Shown here: positions 25,470 to 34,665 of the stretch, in pieces | Position numbering within the stretch: position 1 is the stretch's first letter | How the letters are laid out: each line of letters begins with the position of its first letter | NCBI RefSeq assembly: GCF_030169785.1 | Contig: NZ_CP125854.1 | Location: forward strand, 2,666,001 to 2,730,000 | Reading direction: 5' to 3' | Length of the DNA stretch: 64,000 bases | Origin: Bdellovibrio sp. 22V | GTDB lineage: Bacteria; Bdellovibrionota; Bdellovibrionia; Bdellovibrionales; Bdellovibrionaceae | Program-made: the position numbers and the translations under genes | The notes under the pieces: generated by a model | The model's input: only the letters and a program-made list of their open reading frames with translations | Databases searched by the model: none | Told to the model about the DNA's origin: nothing

Positions 25470-26390
25470 ATGAAAGCAAAGTGGGTCTTTCTTATTCTGA
25501 GTTTAGCGGTGGGAGTGAGTGCGGCTCAGAACAAATCTGCGCCAGCGAAACCCAACATGAAATCAGAGTACACGGCGACATTGAAGGAAATTAAAAGCGT
25601 CTTCGGCGCAGTTCCTACTTTTATGAAAGAGTTTCCACCCGAAGCTTTACCGGGAGCCTGGCAGGAATTCCGGGACGTGCAATTGAGTCCCGGTACGGAG
25701 TTGGACCCGAAAACGAAAGAACTGATTGGCTTAGCGGTTTCTTCGCAAATCCCGTGTCGTTATTGTATCTACTTTCATAAGAAGGCCGCGACCTTCAACG
25801 GCGCAAAACCGGAAGAAATTAAAATGGCAATCGCCGTCGCCGCGAGCACACGCAAATGGAGCACACATCTTTACGGCGCGCAGCTGGATCTGATGAAATT
25901 TAAAAACGACATCGATAAAATCATTGTCATGGCTAAGAACAAAACCGACAAAGTTCCGGAACCTGTTGTCGTGACGAATGCGGAAACAGCTATGGCCGAC
26001 ATGGAAAACACGTTAGGGTTCGTGCCGGAGTTCATGAAAGCATATTCGCAAGAAGGCTTGCCTGGCGCGTGGAAGGCGTTTAAAGGCATGGATATGAATC
26101 CGCAAACGGTGTTGACTCCAAAAACAAAAGATTTAATCAGTCTTGCCGTCTCAAGCCAAATTCCATGTCAGTACTGCATTTATGCGGACACCGAATTTGC
26201 CAAAGCAGACGGGGCGACACCGAATGAAATTTCTGAAGCGATCACCATGGCCGGCATCGTTCGTCATTGGAGTACGGTGCTGAACGGTCTTCGTCAGGAT
26301 GAAAAAGCCTTTGAAAGAGAAATTGACCAGGCTTTTAGATATCTGGAGCGCTCTAAGCGAGTCTCCCCTAAAAAGATTTCGGCGCAATAA
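25470..26390 (+). CDS. exported protein with two AhpD-like (carboxymuconolactone decarboxylase) domains
   Basis: A 306-residue protein with a signal peptide (cut near AQ, residues 20-22) and two tandem copies of the alkylhydroperoxidase AhpD/CMD fold. Domain one (about 33-150) has PCRYCIYFH: Cys96, Cys99 and His103, the CxxCxxxH redox site. Domain two (about 170-290) has PCQYCIYAD: Cys233 and Cys236, but Asp240 where the histidine belongs. Both domains share FVPEFMKAY/AVPTFMKEF and LSPGTELDPKTKELI/MNPQTVLTPKTKDLI. The start is ATG 25470 after AGAGAGGTGA. It may reduce peroxides outside the cytoplasm. A YceI gene follows on the other strand. Confidence 0.88.
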   Translation: MKAKWVFLILSLAVGVSAAQNKSAPAKPNMKSEYTATLKEIKSVFGAVPTFMKEFPPEALPGAWQEFRDVQLSPGTELDPKTKELIGLAVSSQIPCRYCIYFHKKAATFNGAKPEEIKMAIAVAASTRKWSTHLYGAQLDLMKFKNDIDKIIVMAKNKTDKVPEPVVVTNAETAMADMENTLGFVPEFMKAYSQEGLPGAWKAFKGMDMNPQTVLTPKTKDLISLAVSSQIPCQYCIYADTEFAKADGATPNEISEAITMAGIVRHWSTVLNGLRQDEKAFEREIDQAFRYLERSKRVSPKKISAQ

Positions 26391-26422
26391 AAAAAGGGCG
26401 AGACTGTTGTCTCGCCCTTTTT
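26391..26422. terminator. bidirectional terminator between convergent genes
   Basis: AAAAAGGGCGAGAC-TGTT-GTCTCGCCCTTTTT, a perfect 14-base stem with A and T runs on the two sides, placed exactly between the AhpD-like and the YceI genes and serving both. Confidence 0.9.
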
Positions 26423-26425
26423 AGA

Positions 26426-26953
26426 TTAAACTTTCTTTGCGAACTGAACATCGAGAGAAATGGTTACGTCATCACCGACCAGAACTCCGCCGGCTTCAAG
26501 AGCCGCATTCCAGCTCAGACCGAAATCTTTGCGTTTTATTTTGGTCGTCGCCGAAATTCCGATTTTGATATTTCCATACGGGTCTTTCATTTCCTCAGAA
26601 GGACCTTCCACTTGAAGAGCCACCTCTTTCGTCACGCCGTGAATTGTTAAGTCGCCGGTGACTTTCAAGTCATCGCCGTCTTTTTCAACTTTTTTCGACT
26701 TAAATTGAATGGTCGGATACTTTTCGACATCAAAAAAGTCGGCGCTTTTTAAATGCGTGTCTCTTTGCGGTTCGCGAGTATTGATGCTTGAGGCATCAAT
26801 AGTGGCTTCAATAGACGATTTTGTCACATCGGCAGGATCGTATTGCAAAACGCCTGAAAGCTTTTCGAAACCTCCGTGAACTTTCGCAATCATCATGTGT
26901 TTGATAGAGAAGTTCGCACTCGAGTGAGCTGTATCAATATTCCAAGTAGACAT
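26426..26953 (-). CDS. YceI family protein without signal peptide
   Basis: A 175-residue second YceI protein. It begins directly with the family core (STWNIDTAHSSANFSIKHM) and so appears to be cytoplasmic, unlike the exported copy at 140. It shows KVHGGFEKLSGVL, SINTREPQRDTHLKSADFFDVEKYP, IHGVTKEVAL and the final RKDFGLSWNA strand, all typical of the lipid-binding barrel. GAGGAGG-like sequence precedes the ATG. The neighbour across the terminator is a peroxidase-like protein; YceI genes are often near oxidative stress genes, but that is only context. Confidence 0.92.
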   Translation of the reverse strand: MSTWNIDTAHSSANFSIKHMMIAKVHGGFEKLSGVLQYDPADVTKSSIEATIDASSINTREPQRDTHLKSADFFDVEKYPTIQFKSKKVEKDGDDLKVTGDLTIHGVTKEVALQVEGPSEEMKDPYGNIKIGISATTKIKRKDFGLSWNAALEAGGVLVGDDVTISLDVQFAKKV

Positions 26954-27077
26954 AGTATTCCTCCTCAGGAAAGTGTGTATCTATGCTCTTAGAATCGCCG
27001 AAAATTCACTGTTGCAGTAGAGGACATTATTGCAAATCATTGTTGCAAATATGTTCCCCCATGATTCAGGTGGCTTT

Positions 27078-27983
27078 TTAAGCCGCTTTGACGGATTTGA
27101 TTTCCTTCTTTAGCTGCAAAAAGAGACGCTCTTCCAAACCGTCAATCATGCTAAGAAGTTTTTTGCGGTGAAGTCCCAGTCGCTTGCGAAGAGGATCGCT
27201 CATGGTCGTCACGATAAGACTGACTACAGTCAAACCAAGGCCGACGATGAATGTCGCGATATAAATGTCTTTGCGCGAAGGTTGAGGCGGAAAGAAACCG
27301 TAAAAACTTTTACCCAGTTTTTCACCAAGAAAGAAATTAGACGCGGCTTTGTCGCGCGCAAATTTCCTCGCGATGCGATCACCAAGACCGCCAATAGAAA
27401 GCGACTTGTCGCCAAAGAAAATCCAGCCGGTTCCCAATGTTGCCAAAGAACTCGCAAGGTCCGAGATCATCGTTTGACTTGAGCTGTACTTTTCAATTTC
27501 TTTTCGCACTTCCAGTTGGATCAGATCTCGAACCATGAATTCGTTTCGATCGAGGTATCCTTGCAGTGCTGGAGAATCGTTGAGCTTGCGCCATAAAGCG
27601 CCTTCTTTGTCGGCATCTAACAATTCGCGATAAATAAGATTTTCGATTTCCTTTTGATAGCGTGTTTTAAACCCTGACGGAATTTTTTCTAAAAAGGGTG
27701 TGGGCTTTGTCCAGCCCATTTTGTCGGAGGTCTCGATCAGTTTTTTAAGAGTCAAATAGGGGATTGACCACAAGGCATTCAGCGGATTTAAAAGGAGATC
27801 GGCTAAAAAGTGTTTCTTTTGCAGGTCGATACTTTCTTGTAAGGAAAAGTGCCGCTCGATAAAAGTATCAACAGCTTGGCGACGTTCGTCACAGTATTGA
27901 GAAATGCATTCGTCGAGAGCTCCCAGGGCCAGGGCTTTATTTTGCTCAGTCATGAAGGGCTTTTCCTTTGTGGATAAAGCCAT
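27078..27983 (-). CDS. membrane protein resembling DUF6635
   Basis: A 301-residue protein. The N-terminal part holds QAVDTFIERHFSLQESIDLQKKHFLADLLLNPLNALWSIPYL, which resembles the conserved block of the DUF6635 family (a helix ending in a hydrophobic hairpin). The C-terminal part has one or two membrane segments (about 175-200 and 245-268, IATFIVGLGLTVVSLIV), then a short helical tail. The function is unknown. The upstream ATG is used; an ATG ten codons downstream (27953) is equally possible, as neither has a strong ribosome site. The lipase-maturation-factor gene lies 66 bases upstream in the same direction. Confidence 0.65.
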   Translation of the reverse strand: MALSTKEKPFMTEQNKALALGALDECISQYCDERRQAVDTFIERHFSLQESIDLQKKHFLADLLLNPLNALWSIPYLTLKKLIETSDKMGWTKPTPFLEKIPSGFKTRYQKEIENLIYRELLDADKEGALWRKLNDSPALQGYLDRNEFMVRDLIQLEVRKEIEKYSSSQTMISDLASSLATLGTGWIFFGDKSLSIGGLGDRIARKFARDKAASNFFLGEKLGKSFYGFFPPQPSRKDIYIATFIVGLGLTVVSLIVTTMSDPLRKRLGLHRKKLLSMIDGLEERLFLQLKKEIKSVKAA

Positions 27984-28049
27984 TTTTCCAAAATTTTAAA
28001 ACATGAAAAGAGAAATACCGAAGGCTGGACCTTTATAGAAGCAAAGTTC

Positions 28050-29507
28050 CTACGAAGGTCCCGATTTCTCGGCGGGCTCTTCCTCGCTTTCTTTTTCAAA
28101 GACAGGGCTGTAAGGACCCTTGAGCTCGCGGGACCACCAGGCGCCGGTTTCTCGCCATTCCTTAAAAGAGGAAAACTGGTAAGTGTAAAGTTGAATGCGA
28201 AGAAATTGCGGAGCTTTTCCCTGAAACGGATCTTTCGCAAAAAGAGAAAGCACATCCTGCGATTCCTGAAAAATCCGAGTCATTAGATTTTGCAGCCACA
28301 GATTTTCGTAAAAATTTTCCAGAGCCGCAAACCACATCTGCCAATCCAAGCGCGGCTGATGAGGAGCCACAATAGGCGGCATTTTTTTCGTCGAGACAGG
28401 TTTATAGCTAAATTCGTACTCCTTCCAGTGGACGCCGTCGTCACTGCCTTCAAGCACCAGTTCCGGACGCGTGCGGGTCATGACGGCGAAAAGACCATAG
28501 GGATTTGAGATACGAAACGGATACCAAAAGCGCATGTACGGTAAAAGAAAATCCAGAGACTTGCTTTTCTCCGACAAGGTTTTGAAAATCCAAAAAAGAG
28601 AAGCCGGGACAAGTAAAACAACCGGAACCATCGCAAGCCAAAATGGGATTGTCGTGTTTTCAACCCAATTGATCTTAAAGCCCCAGGTAGAATCGGGAAG
28701 CACAGCGAGGCTCAGCCCCAATGTGATGATATTAAAGAAGCAGTAGTTGCCGGTCAAAAAAATCAAAACTTGCAAAAGTACTAAGAACACGACAGCCGCC
28801 GTTTGCGCAGGCCCTGGGATAAAAATAAAAAATGGCGTCACCAGTTCGACAAAGAACATGAAAAGCGTACTGAGCTTTTGCACCGTGAGCGGCATTTTAT
28901 TCATAAAGTATGCAAGGGGCGTCGGAAGAGGTTGAGTCCAATAGTGATAGGTGAGTGCGGTAAAGTCGCGCCAGCAGGTATCCTTGTGAGTCAGCTTTAC
29001 AACGCCGGAAAGAAACATCAGTTTAAAAAGCAAAAGAAGCACTAAACCATAGACCATCGGATGAAGAAGGTGTGTGCCCAAAGGGAGCCATTCCCACTTC
29101 CAGGGAGCAAAAAACAATCCCAAAAATCCGAGCTCCAAAAGCAAACTGTCCCACTGATAACTTAAGAATATTTGTCCACAGCTGACGAATGATAAATAAC
29201 AAAGAAAACAAACGGCGAACATGATGCTTTGGCTAAAACCAAGAAACGCCAGCGATGAAGCCATCATGCCGATAAAGCAAGTCGCTTTCAGCGTGAAGTC
29301 CGTCGAGGAAAACCAAAAAAACGAAGGTACGTGATAGAAGCGTTCGCCTTTAAGTTCTTTATCCAGAAGATTTAAAAGATGATCGATCGAAAGAATGCCT
29401 TGTTGGCCATAGAGTCCCAGCACTTGTGGAAGCAAAGACAAGAACGCGATGAAGTAGCTGATGCTTAAAGTTTTCGAAATGATCCAGCTTGAAATGTTGT
29501 AATCCAT
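28050..29507 (-). CDS. lipase maturation factor family membrane protein
   Basis: A 485-residue protein with about eight membrane segments in the first 320 residues and a soluble C-terminal domain. It follows the LMF1/LMF2 family: the early LPQVLGLYGQQGIL, the QWDSLLLELGFLGLFFAP block (the family signature that replaces 'WDSLLLETGFL'), FKLMFLSGVVKLTHKDTCW, then HYWTQPLPTPLAYFMNKMP. The C-terminal part has the typical YPFRISNPYGLFAVMTRTRPELVLEGSDDG and PRLDWQMWFAALENF. In animals the family helps lipases fold; in bacteria the role is unknown. Assignment to family is firm, function is not. Confidence 0.9.
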   Translation of the reverse strand: MDYNISSWIISKTLSISYFIAFLSLLPQVLGLYGQQGILSIDHLLNLLDKELKGERFYHVPSFFWFSSTDFTLKATCFIGMMASSLAFLGFSQSIMFAVCFLCYLSFVSCGQIFLSYQWDSLLLELGFLGLFFAPWKWEWLPLGTHLLHPMVYGLVLLLLFKLMFLSGVVKLTHKDTCWRDFTALTYHYWTQPLPTPLAYFMNKMPLTVQKLSTLFMFFVELVTPFFIFIPGPAQTAAVVFLVLLQVLIFLTGNYCFFNIITLGLSLAVLPDSTWGFKINWVENTTIPFWLAMVPVVLLVPASLFWIFKTLSEKSKSLDFLLPYMRFWYPFRISNPYGLFAVMTRTRPELVLEGSDDGVHWKEYEFSYKPVSTKKMPPIVAPHQPRLDWQMWFAALENFYENLWLQNLMTRIFQESQDVLSLFAKDPFQGKAPQFLRIQLYTYQFSSFKEWRETGAWWSRELKGPYSPVFEKESEEEPAEKSGPS

Positions 29508-29593
29508 GACTTCTCACACTCTTCCGCAAAATAATTGGTAAGCTTCAGTCTCTCTCTTTTACCTTCTTACCCGAACAACATAAGGAGGTTCCA

Positions 29594-29881
29594 ATGAAGT
29601 TTGTTCTAGCGCTTTTGGCTGCGGCGACTTTGCTCGCAAGTACAATGGCACATGCCACTGAAGAAATCACCAATATCTCTAACATTCAAGAGCCGTTTGT
29701 GATTGAACCGATCGAATACGGATTGCAGATCTCATGCCCGCCTATGCACGAAAGAGTCGTGAAATATTGCTGGTTGAATCCAAGCACAGGCGGCCGTCTG
29801 GTTCGTTGCGGTTATGTTTGCAAACCGATCCGCGGCGGGGGTGAACCTGAGCCCTCTATGTCATCCACAGCCCAAGAATAA
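29594..29881 (+). CDS. small cysteine-containing exported protein
   Basis: A 95-residue protein with a signal peptide (cut near AHA, residue 21) and a mature part of some 74 residues with four cysteines (ISCPP, KYCWL, VRCGY, YVCKP) that probably make two disulfides. The tail is glycine, proline and serine-rich. AAGGAGG stands in front of the ATG. A terminator follows eight bases after the stop. I know no family for it. Confidence 0.75.
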   Translation: MKFVLALLAAATLLASTMAHATEEITNISNIQEPFVIEPIEYGLQISCPPMHERVVKYCWLNPSTGGRLVRCGYVCKPIRGGGEPEPSMSSTAQE

Positions 29882-29886
29882 AAAAG

Positions 29887-29917
29887 AAAAAGCCCTTCGT
29901 TTCGCGAAGGGCTTTTT
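29887..29917. terminator. bidirectional terminator
   Basis: AAAAAGCCCTTCG pairs with CGAAGGGCTTTTT over a five-base loop. It lies between the convergent small secreted-protein gene and mutS2 and works in both directions. Confidence 0.9.
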
Positions 29918-29920
29918 AGT

Positions 29921-32251
29921 TTAAGCTTCTCCTAATTCCACCCATGTGATGCCGTCTCCACCGCTTTCCGGCGAACCGGCCTTCCACTTTTTGACATAAA
30001 TAGAGCGCGACAAATAAGTGCGCACTGCTTTTTTCAAAGCCTCGGTGCCATGTCCGTGAATGACTTTCATGCGGTCTTCGCGCGCTTGAGCGGCTTTATC
30101 AAGAGCTATCTCAAGTTCCTGCAAAGCATCCTCAACGGTTTTGCCGCGCAAATCCAAAGTACGATCCTGGTCAGCAAGTGACACTGAAAAAGAAGAACTT
30201 TGGCGAACAAGCTGGGAAGTTGGATTCTGCGGTTTTCCCGGTGGGCGCAAATCCTGCCAGTTTAACTGCAGGCGCACAGAGCCGGAAAGAATCAAAACTT
30301 CGCCTTTGTTATTCGGCGTGCTTTGCACAATCCCATCTTGGTTCAGTGTTGGAACAAAGACTTTTGTTCCTGGTGGAAATTTCTTGGCGAAATCTTCCGC
30401 ATTTTCCGGAGCTCCCGGTTGCGTGACAGGTTTTGCTTTCACGATTTCCGGTAGTTTGTATTTAATCTCCTGCAAAGCCGTGTGACGCTTAAACGTTTCC
30501 GTGACCTTCGCTTGAGCAATGGCCTCTTCTACTTTGCGCTCCGCCTTTTTAAGAGTTCTTTGCAGCCACTCTTCTTTGTCACGATTGAATTGCTCAAGAA
30601 GACCTTCGTACTTCTTTTTCATCTCAAGAGCTTTGTGGGTCTCTTTGCGCAGGTGATCCTGCAAAAGAGAGATATCGCTTTTCAGTTTTTCGATCTGTTC
30701 CAGACCTTCCAAGCGGGCCCGCGTCGCTGGAGCTAAAACTTCAAGAGCTCTTTGCACGATCGACTGCGCAACACCCACGCGTTTCGCCGTTTGAATAGCC
30801 AAAGAATCCCCGGGAATGCCGGCGATAAACTGATATGTCGGACGGCCTGTCTTTGGATCGTATTCAAGGCTTCCATTCAACACGCGGCTTGTCTCGTCCC
30901 ATCCAGACTTGAGCGGACCCAAGTGCGATGTGATGACGGCGAAAACATCATTCGTGGAAAAGGCTTCGATAAAACTGCGCGCGAGGGCACTGCCTTCTTC
31001 CGGGTCCGTTGAACCGCAGATCTCATCGATCAGGATCAAATTCTCGCGTCCTTTGACGGAAGCCGCCTTACCAAGAATTTTTAAATGCGCGGCGAAGGTG
31101 CTGAGCTCTTCATCCACGCTTTGTGCATCTCCAATACCGATGAGAACGTTTTTGAAGAATGGAATCTTTGAAGTTTCGCTGGCGCAAATCGGGAGTCCAC
31201 AACGCGCCATCTGTGCGGCAAGACCGATGGACTTGAGGAGGACGGTTTTACCGCCGGCATTAGGGCCGCTCAGTAAAAGAATGCTCTTCGTGCCTTCAAG
31301 AAGAACAGAGTTCGAAACAACGCTTTTGCCGGACAGTTGCAAAAGAGGATGGCGAACTTCGATCAGCTCCATACTGTCGGTTGAAAAATGAATCGGTTGC
31401 GCGTTCACGTGAGTAGCGAACTGCGCTTGCGAGAAACGCACGTCACACTCTTCCATCAAAACGCGCGTGCTTTCAATGTCGACGGCCTTCGAGGAAAGAT
31501 AGCGCGAAAGATCCGTAAGAAGTCTTTCGATTTCATCTTCAATTTCAACTTCGATTTGACGAAGACGGTTGTTTGCAGGAATGACTTTTTCAGGCTCCAT
31601 GAAGACCGTTTGTTTTGTCTGAGAAGAGCCATGAATGACGCCCGGCAGATGATGTTGCATTCCGGAGCGAACGGGCAGCACCCAACGTCCATCGCGAGTC
31701 GTGACGTACTTGTCTTGTAAAACGTTTTCCATCTGGTGATCTTTCACCAAACGATCCAGCGTGCTTTGTACTTCGCGTGCTAAGCGTTCTTTTTCTTTGA
31801 AAAGACGATACAGCGTTTCGCTGGCGTCAGAACGAATTTCTCCGCCCGGAGTCAGAATTTGGTCAATCGCGGAAACCGGCTCGTCGGCTTTCATGAGGCT
31901 TGCCGAGATTCTTTGCGCCCAATCGTTTTCGACCGTGTTAAGAGCTTCTTTCAGAGCCAAAGCCTCTAAGCAGAAACTGCGAACGTCTTTGATCTCTAAA
32001 GTTTTTAAGACCGCGTTCTTTTTAAGACGTGTGATCCAGGTGGAGTAAAGATCCAAACTTTGCATGTAGGGGCGCACGCCTTGGTTTAAAACTTCCGTGG
32101 CGTCGGCGATTTCTTTAAAGCTGGCGTAACACTCTTCTTGAGATGAAAGAGGTTTAGTCAGCATCACCGCTTCGCGGCCCGCTTCACTTGTTGCGTGTGA
32201 GCGGATTTTTTCTAAAATTTCGACCCAATCAAGAACGACGAGATCTTGCAT
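29921..32251 (-). CDS. mutS2: MutS2 family DNA/ribosome-associated ATPase
   Basis: A 776-residue protein of the MutS2 family. The N-terminal core and clamp (1-300) are followed by the ABC-type ATPase with Walker A SGPNAGGKTVLLK (Lys335), LIDEICGSTDPEEG (Walker B and signature) and a long coiled coil (about 500-590). The C-terminal Smr nuclease domain begins LDLRGKTVEDALQELE and has the catalytic-type KVIHGHGTEALKKAV. MutS2 acts on branched DNA or on collided ribosomes. The start is ATG 32251, seven bases after CAGGAG and 23 bases inside the end of lnt; an earlier in-frame start at 32272 lacks a ribosome site. Confidence 0.93.
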   Translation of the reverse strand: MQDLVVLDWVEILEKIRSHATSEAGREAVMLTKPLSSQEECYASFKEIADATEVLNQGVRPYMQSLDLYSTWITRLKKNAVLKTLEIKDVRSFCLEALALKEALNTVENDWAQRISASLMKADEPVSAIDQILTPGGEIRSDASETLYRLFKEKERLAREVQSTLDRLVKDHQMENVLQDKYVTTRDGRWVLPVRSGMQHHLPGVIHGSSQTKQTVFMEPEKVIPANNRLRQIEVEIEDEIERLLTDLSRYLSSKAVDIESTRVLMEECDVRFSQAQFATHVNAQPIHFSTDSMELIEVRHPLLQLSGKSVVSNSVLLEGTKSILLLSGPNAGGKTVLLKSIGLAAQMARCGLPICASETSKIPFFKNVLIGIGDAQSVDEELSTFAAHLKILGKAASVKGRENLILIDEICGSTDPEEGSALARSFIEAFSTNDVFAVITSHLGPLKSGWDETSRVLNGSLEYDPKTGRPTYQFIAGIPGDSLAIQTAKRVGVAQSIVQRALEVLAPATRARLEGLEQIEKLKSDISLLQDHLRKETHKALEMKKKYEGLLEQFNRDKEEWLQRTLKKAERKVEEAIAQAKVTETFKRHTALQEIKYKLPEIVKAKPVTQPGAPENAEDFAKKFPPGTKVFVPTLNQDGIVQSTPNNKGEVLILSGSVRLQLNWQDLRPPGKPQNPTSQLVRQSSSFSVSLADQDRTLDLRGKTVEDALQELEIALDKAAQAREDRMKVIHGHGTEALKKAVRTYLSRSIYVKKWKAGSPESGGDGITWVELGEA

Positions 32252-33839
32252 GAAGAGCTCCTGTAATAACAACCGCTGCCAGAGCGAGAAGTATCAAAAT
32301 CCAATCATAATGGCCCCAAGTAACATAGAAAGTAGTGGGGGCGTCTTTCAAATATTTTACCACGAACTGACCGCTCCATTCTTTGTGAAGCGGTGATTTA
32401 TGTAGAACGTCACCATTCGCAAGAACGGCGGTGCTAATGCCCGTGTTTGTTGAACGCACCAGTGGGCGGCGCACTTCAATCGCGCGGGCCAAGGTCATAT
32501 ACAAATGTTGTTGTGGCTCAAAGGTTTGGCCGAACCAAGAGTCATTTGTCACGTTCACTAAAATCTCCGCACCCTTTTTAGAAAGGCCGCGCGTGAAAGC
32601 GGGGTAAAGACCTTCGTAACAAATTTGCCCGCCCCAATGAATGGTTTCACCACCGTGTTGCCAAGCCATCGCGTGCGGCCCGTCGCCTCTCCCAAAGTTC
32701 GAAACAAAAGGCAGAAGACTGAGAAGAAAAGGAAAACGTTCACTCAACGGCAAATACTCTCCGAAAGCGAGCAGCTCCGTTTTGCGATAAGGCTTGTCCA
32801 AATTGTTTGTGTTCGCATCGACTAAGAAAAGAGCGTTGTAAGTCGACTTATCCAGTTTTTCATCAGACTGAGGATCTTTAGAGTAGGCTCCGGTGATCAG
32901 CGGTTTTCCCAAAGGGCTGAGCCCCTCCGCCAAAAGTTGCGTGTGTTTTCGTCCCAAAAGATGCTGATCCAAGTAATCGGGGAATGCGGTTTCGGGCCAA
33001 ATGAAAATGTCCGTTTGCGGAAATTTCTGGGCCGCATCGCGGGTCAGCTCGATGAACTTGTTGGTGATCGCCTCTTGGTAACCGCGGCCTTGTTCCGCAT
33101 AAACTTTCTCAAGATTTCCGATGTTGGCTTGAACCACGGTCGCGCGAATCTCACGATCGAAGCGATTCCACTGCTGGCCATGCCAATAGCCAATGCCCAC
33201 TAAAGCGGCAAAAGTCAGAGTGAGAAGACTTAATTGAGTTAAAGATTTTTTCACGTAACTTTGCTTAAGCCAAATCGCTCCCATCCACGCATTGAAAAGA
33301 AGAATGATCGTGGACAATCCCAAAAATCCGACGAGATCCGCAAGATGATAAATCGGGATTTTCACCCAGAAGAGAGTATAGCCAAGATGCCAGTCAAAAA
33401 TCACCGGCCAAGCACGCTCCAGCAGGGAATGGAGGAGGGCTATTGTAAACAGACTTTGTGTCGCTGACAGCGAGAACTTCAAGCGCAGCCAGGCTCCAAT
33501 GGCGATGGCCACAGGGATATACAAATGCATGAACGCACAAAAAAGCAGCAGGGCAAGAATGGAAACGGACCACGGTATTTGACCGAATTCGTGAGCGGTG
33601 TAGGCGATCCAGTGAAAGCCGATCAAGCTCAACACAAACTGAGTCACCCATCCTGCCCAGAAAGAATCTTTCACAGAACGATTTTCTTCAGTCACATAAA
33701 GCCACAAAGGCGTGTAGCAAAAGATCAAAGCCCATGGAGGAAAAGGAATGTAGCTTGTGCCGACTAAAATGCCCGAGAGAATCGCCCAACGAAAATCGTA
33801 GGCTTTATGCTTGAAAAATTGAAACCATCTCTTCATCAT
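32229..33839 (-). CDS. lnt: apolipoprotein N-acyltransferase
   Basis: A 536-residue inner-membrane enzyme that adds the third acyl chain to lipoproteins. Six to seven membrane segments fill residues 15-215, and the nitrilase-like periplasmic domain follows: IWPETAFPDYL (catalytic glutamate), TGAYS, LLAFGEYLP, and QICYEGLYP with the nucleophile Cys407. A last membrane segment (ILILLALAAVVITGAL) closes it. The many lipoproteins in this window are its clients. The start is uncertain: ATG 33839 (used), ATG 33836 and a GTG at 33872 are in frame. It overlaps mutS2 by 23 bases. Confidence 0.92.
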   Translation of the reverse strand: MMKRWFQFFKHKAYDFRWAILSGILVGTSYIPFPPWALIFCYTPLWLYVTEENRSVKDSFWAGWVTQFVLSLIGFHWIAYTAHEFGQIPWSVSILALLLFCAFMHLYIPVAIAIGAWLRLKFSLSATQSLFTIALLHSLLERAWPVIFDWHLGYTLFWVKIPIYHLADLVGFLGLSTIILLFNAWMGAIWLKQSYVKKSLTQLSLLTLTFAALVGIGYWHGQQWNRFDREIRATVVQANIGNLEKVYAEQGRGYQEAITNKFIELTRDAAQKFPQTDIFIWPETAFPDYLDQHLLGRKHTQLLAEGLSPLGKPLITGAYSKDPQSDEKLDKSTYNALFLVDANTNNLDKPYRKTELLAFGEYLPLSERFPFLLSLLPFVSNFGRGDGPHAMAWQHGGETIHWGGQICYEGLYPAFTRGLSKKGAEILVNVTNDSWFGQTFEPQQHLYMTLARAIEVRRPLVRSTNTGISTAVLANGDVLHKSPLHKEWSGQFVVKYLKDAPTTFYVTWGHYDWILILLALAAVVITGALHARSRRS

Positions 33840-33872
33840 GGTATTAGTAACACAAAGAGTGAGTGAGTCCAC

Positions 33873-34664
33873 GTGAAATTGAAGATCAGATGCCCGAGCT
33901 GCGTGAAATTATATGAAGTTGAGAGTGATGAAATTCACTCTGAAAATCCGCTTTTTGCGTGCATTTCTTGCGAGACACGATTCAGTTTCGAGTTTCCTCC
34001 TTCGGACCCCGCAAACATTCTTTGTTTTCCAGTGACAGTGGCGACTGCGGCAGCCGTTTCTAGTGCTGCTGAGCAGCAAGAGGCGGCGTCAGTGGCTGTC
34101 GAGCCTGGTGCACAGGAGATGAAATCCTGCCCTAAGTGTGGCGCTTTGAACGGTCGTCGCGCAAAAGAGTGTTACTCTTGCCACGTTCTTTTTGAAAAGC
34201 TCGAGGGTCTTCCCAAAGATCCCGCTCTCAAGGCACAACCGAGCTTGGTCAGAAAATGGAAAAATCTTTTGGATAATTTCGAAAATGACAGTCTTCATGA
34301 CGAGTTTATCCGCGCTTGCCACGAGTTGGATGCTCTGCGCTTCGCGACGTTGAAGTATGAAGAGTTGAAGGCCGCTCAAGGCGGGGATCCTCTTTGTGAT
34401 CAAATGATCGCAAGAATCAACAGCCTTATGATGGTTGGCTTGTCTCAAAAGCCGGTTGCAAAGACGGAAGCAGCCGCGCGCCCTAAGTGGCAAAAGTACA
34501 TGTACTGGGGACCTTTCGGTCTCAGTGCGTTTCTGATTTTATTGGGAATGATCAATCTTGCTCACCGCAACCTGATCGGTGTTGGCGTCGCCTTGGCATT
34601 TATGGCGGCGGGACTGATCGTCATGATTCGCGGAAAGATCAGCCTGTCAGATTTTATAGATTAA
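33873..34664 (+). CDS. double zinc-ribbon membrane protein
   Basis: A 263-residue protein beginning with GTG. The first 35 residues form a zinc ribbon of the MJ0042 type (RCPSCVKLYEV ... FACISCETRFSFE). A second ribbon is at about 87-108 (SCPKCGALNGRRAKECYSCHVLFE). A helical middle (about 115-185) and two membrane segments (about 210-229 and 233-250) follow, so the ribbons face the cytoplasm. Such proteins in related bacteria are often in surface or motility-linked gene sets, but I cannot say more. It starts back-to-back with lnt, and converges on the subtilase gene, leaving one base between stops. Confidence 0.75.
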   Translation: MKLKIRCPSCVKLYEVESDEIHSENPLFACISCETRFSFEFPPSDPANILCFPVTVATAAAVSSAAEQQEAASVAVEPGAQEMKSCPKCGALNGRRAKECYSCHVLFEKLEGLPKDPALKAQPSLVRKWKNLLDNFENDSLHDEFIRACHELDALRFATLKYEELKAAQGGDPLCDQMIARINSLMMVGLSQKPVAKTEAAARPKWQKYMYWGPFGLSAFLILLGMINLAHRNLIGVGVALAFMAAGLIVMIRGKISLSDFID

Positions 34665-34665
34665 A

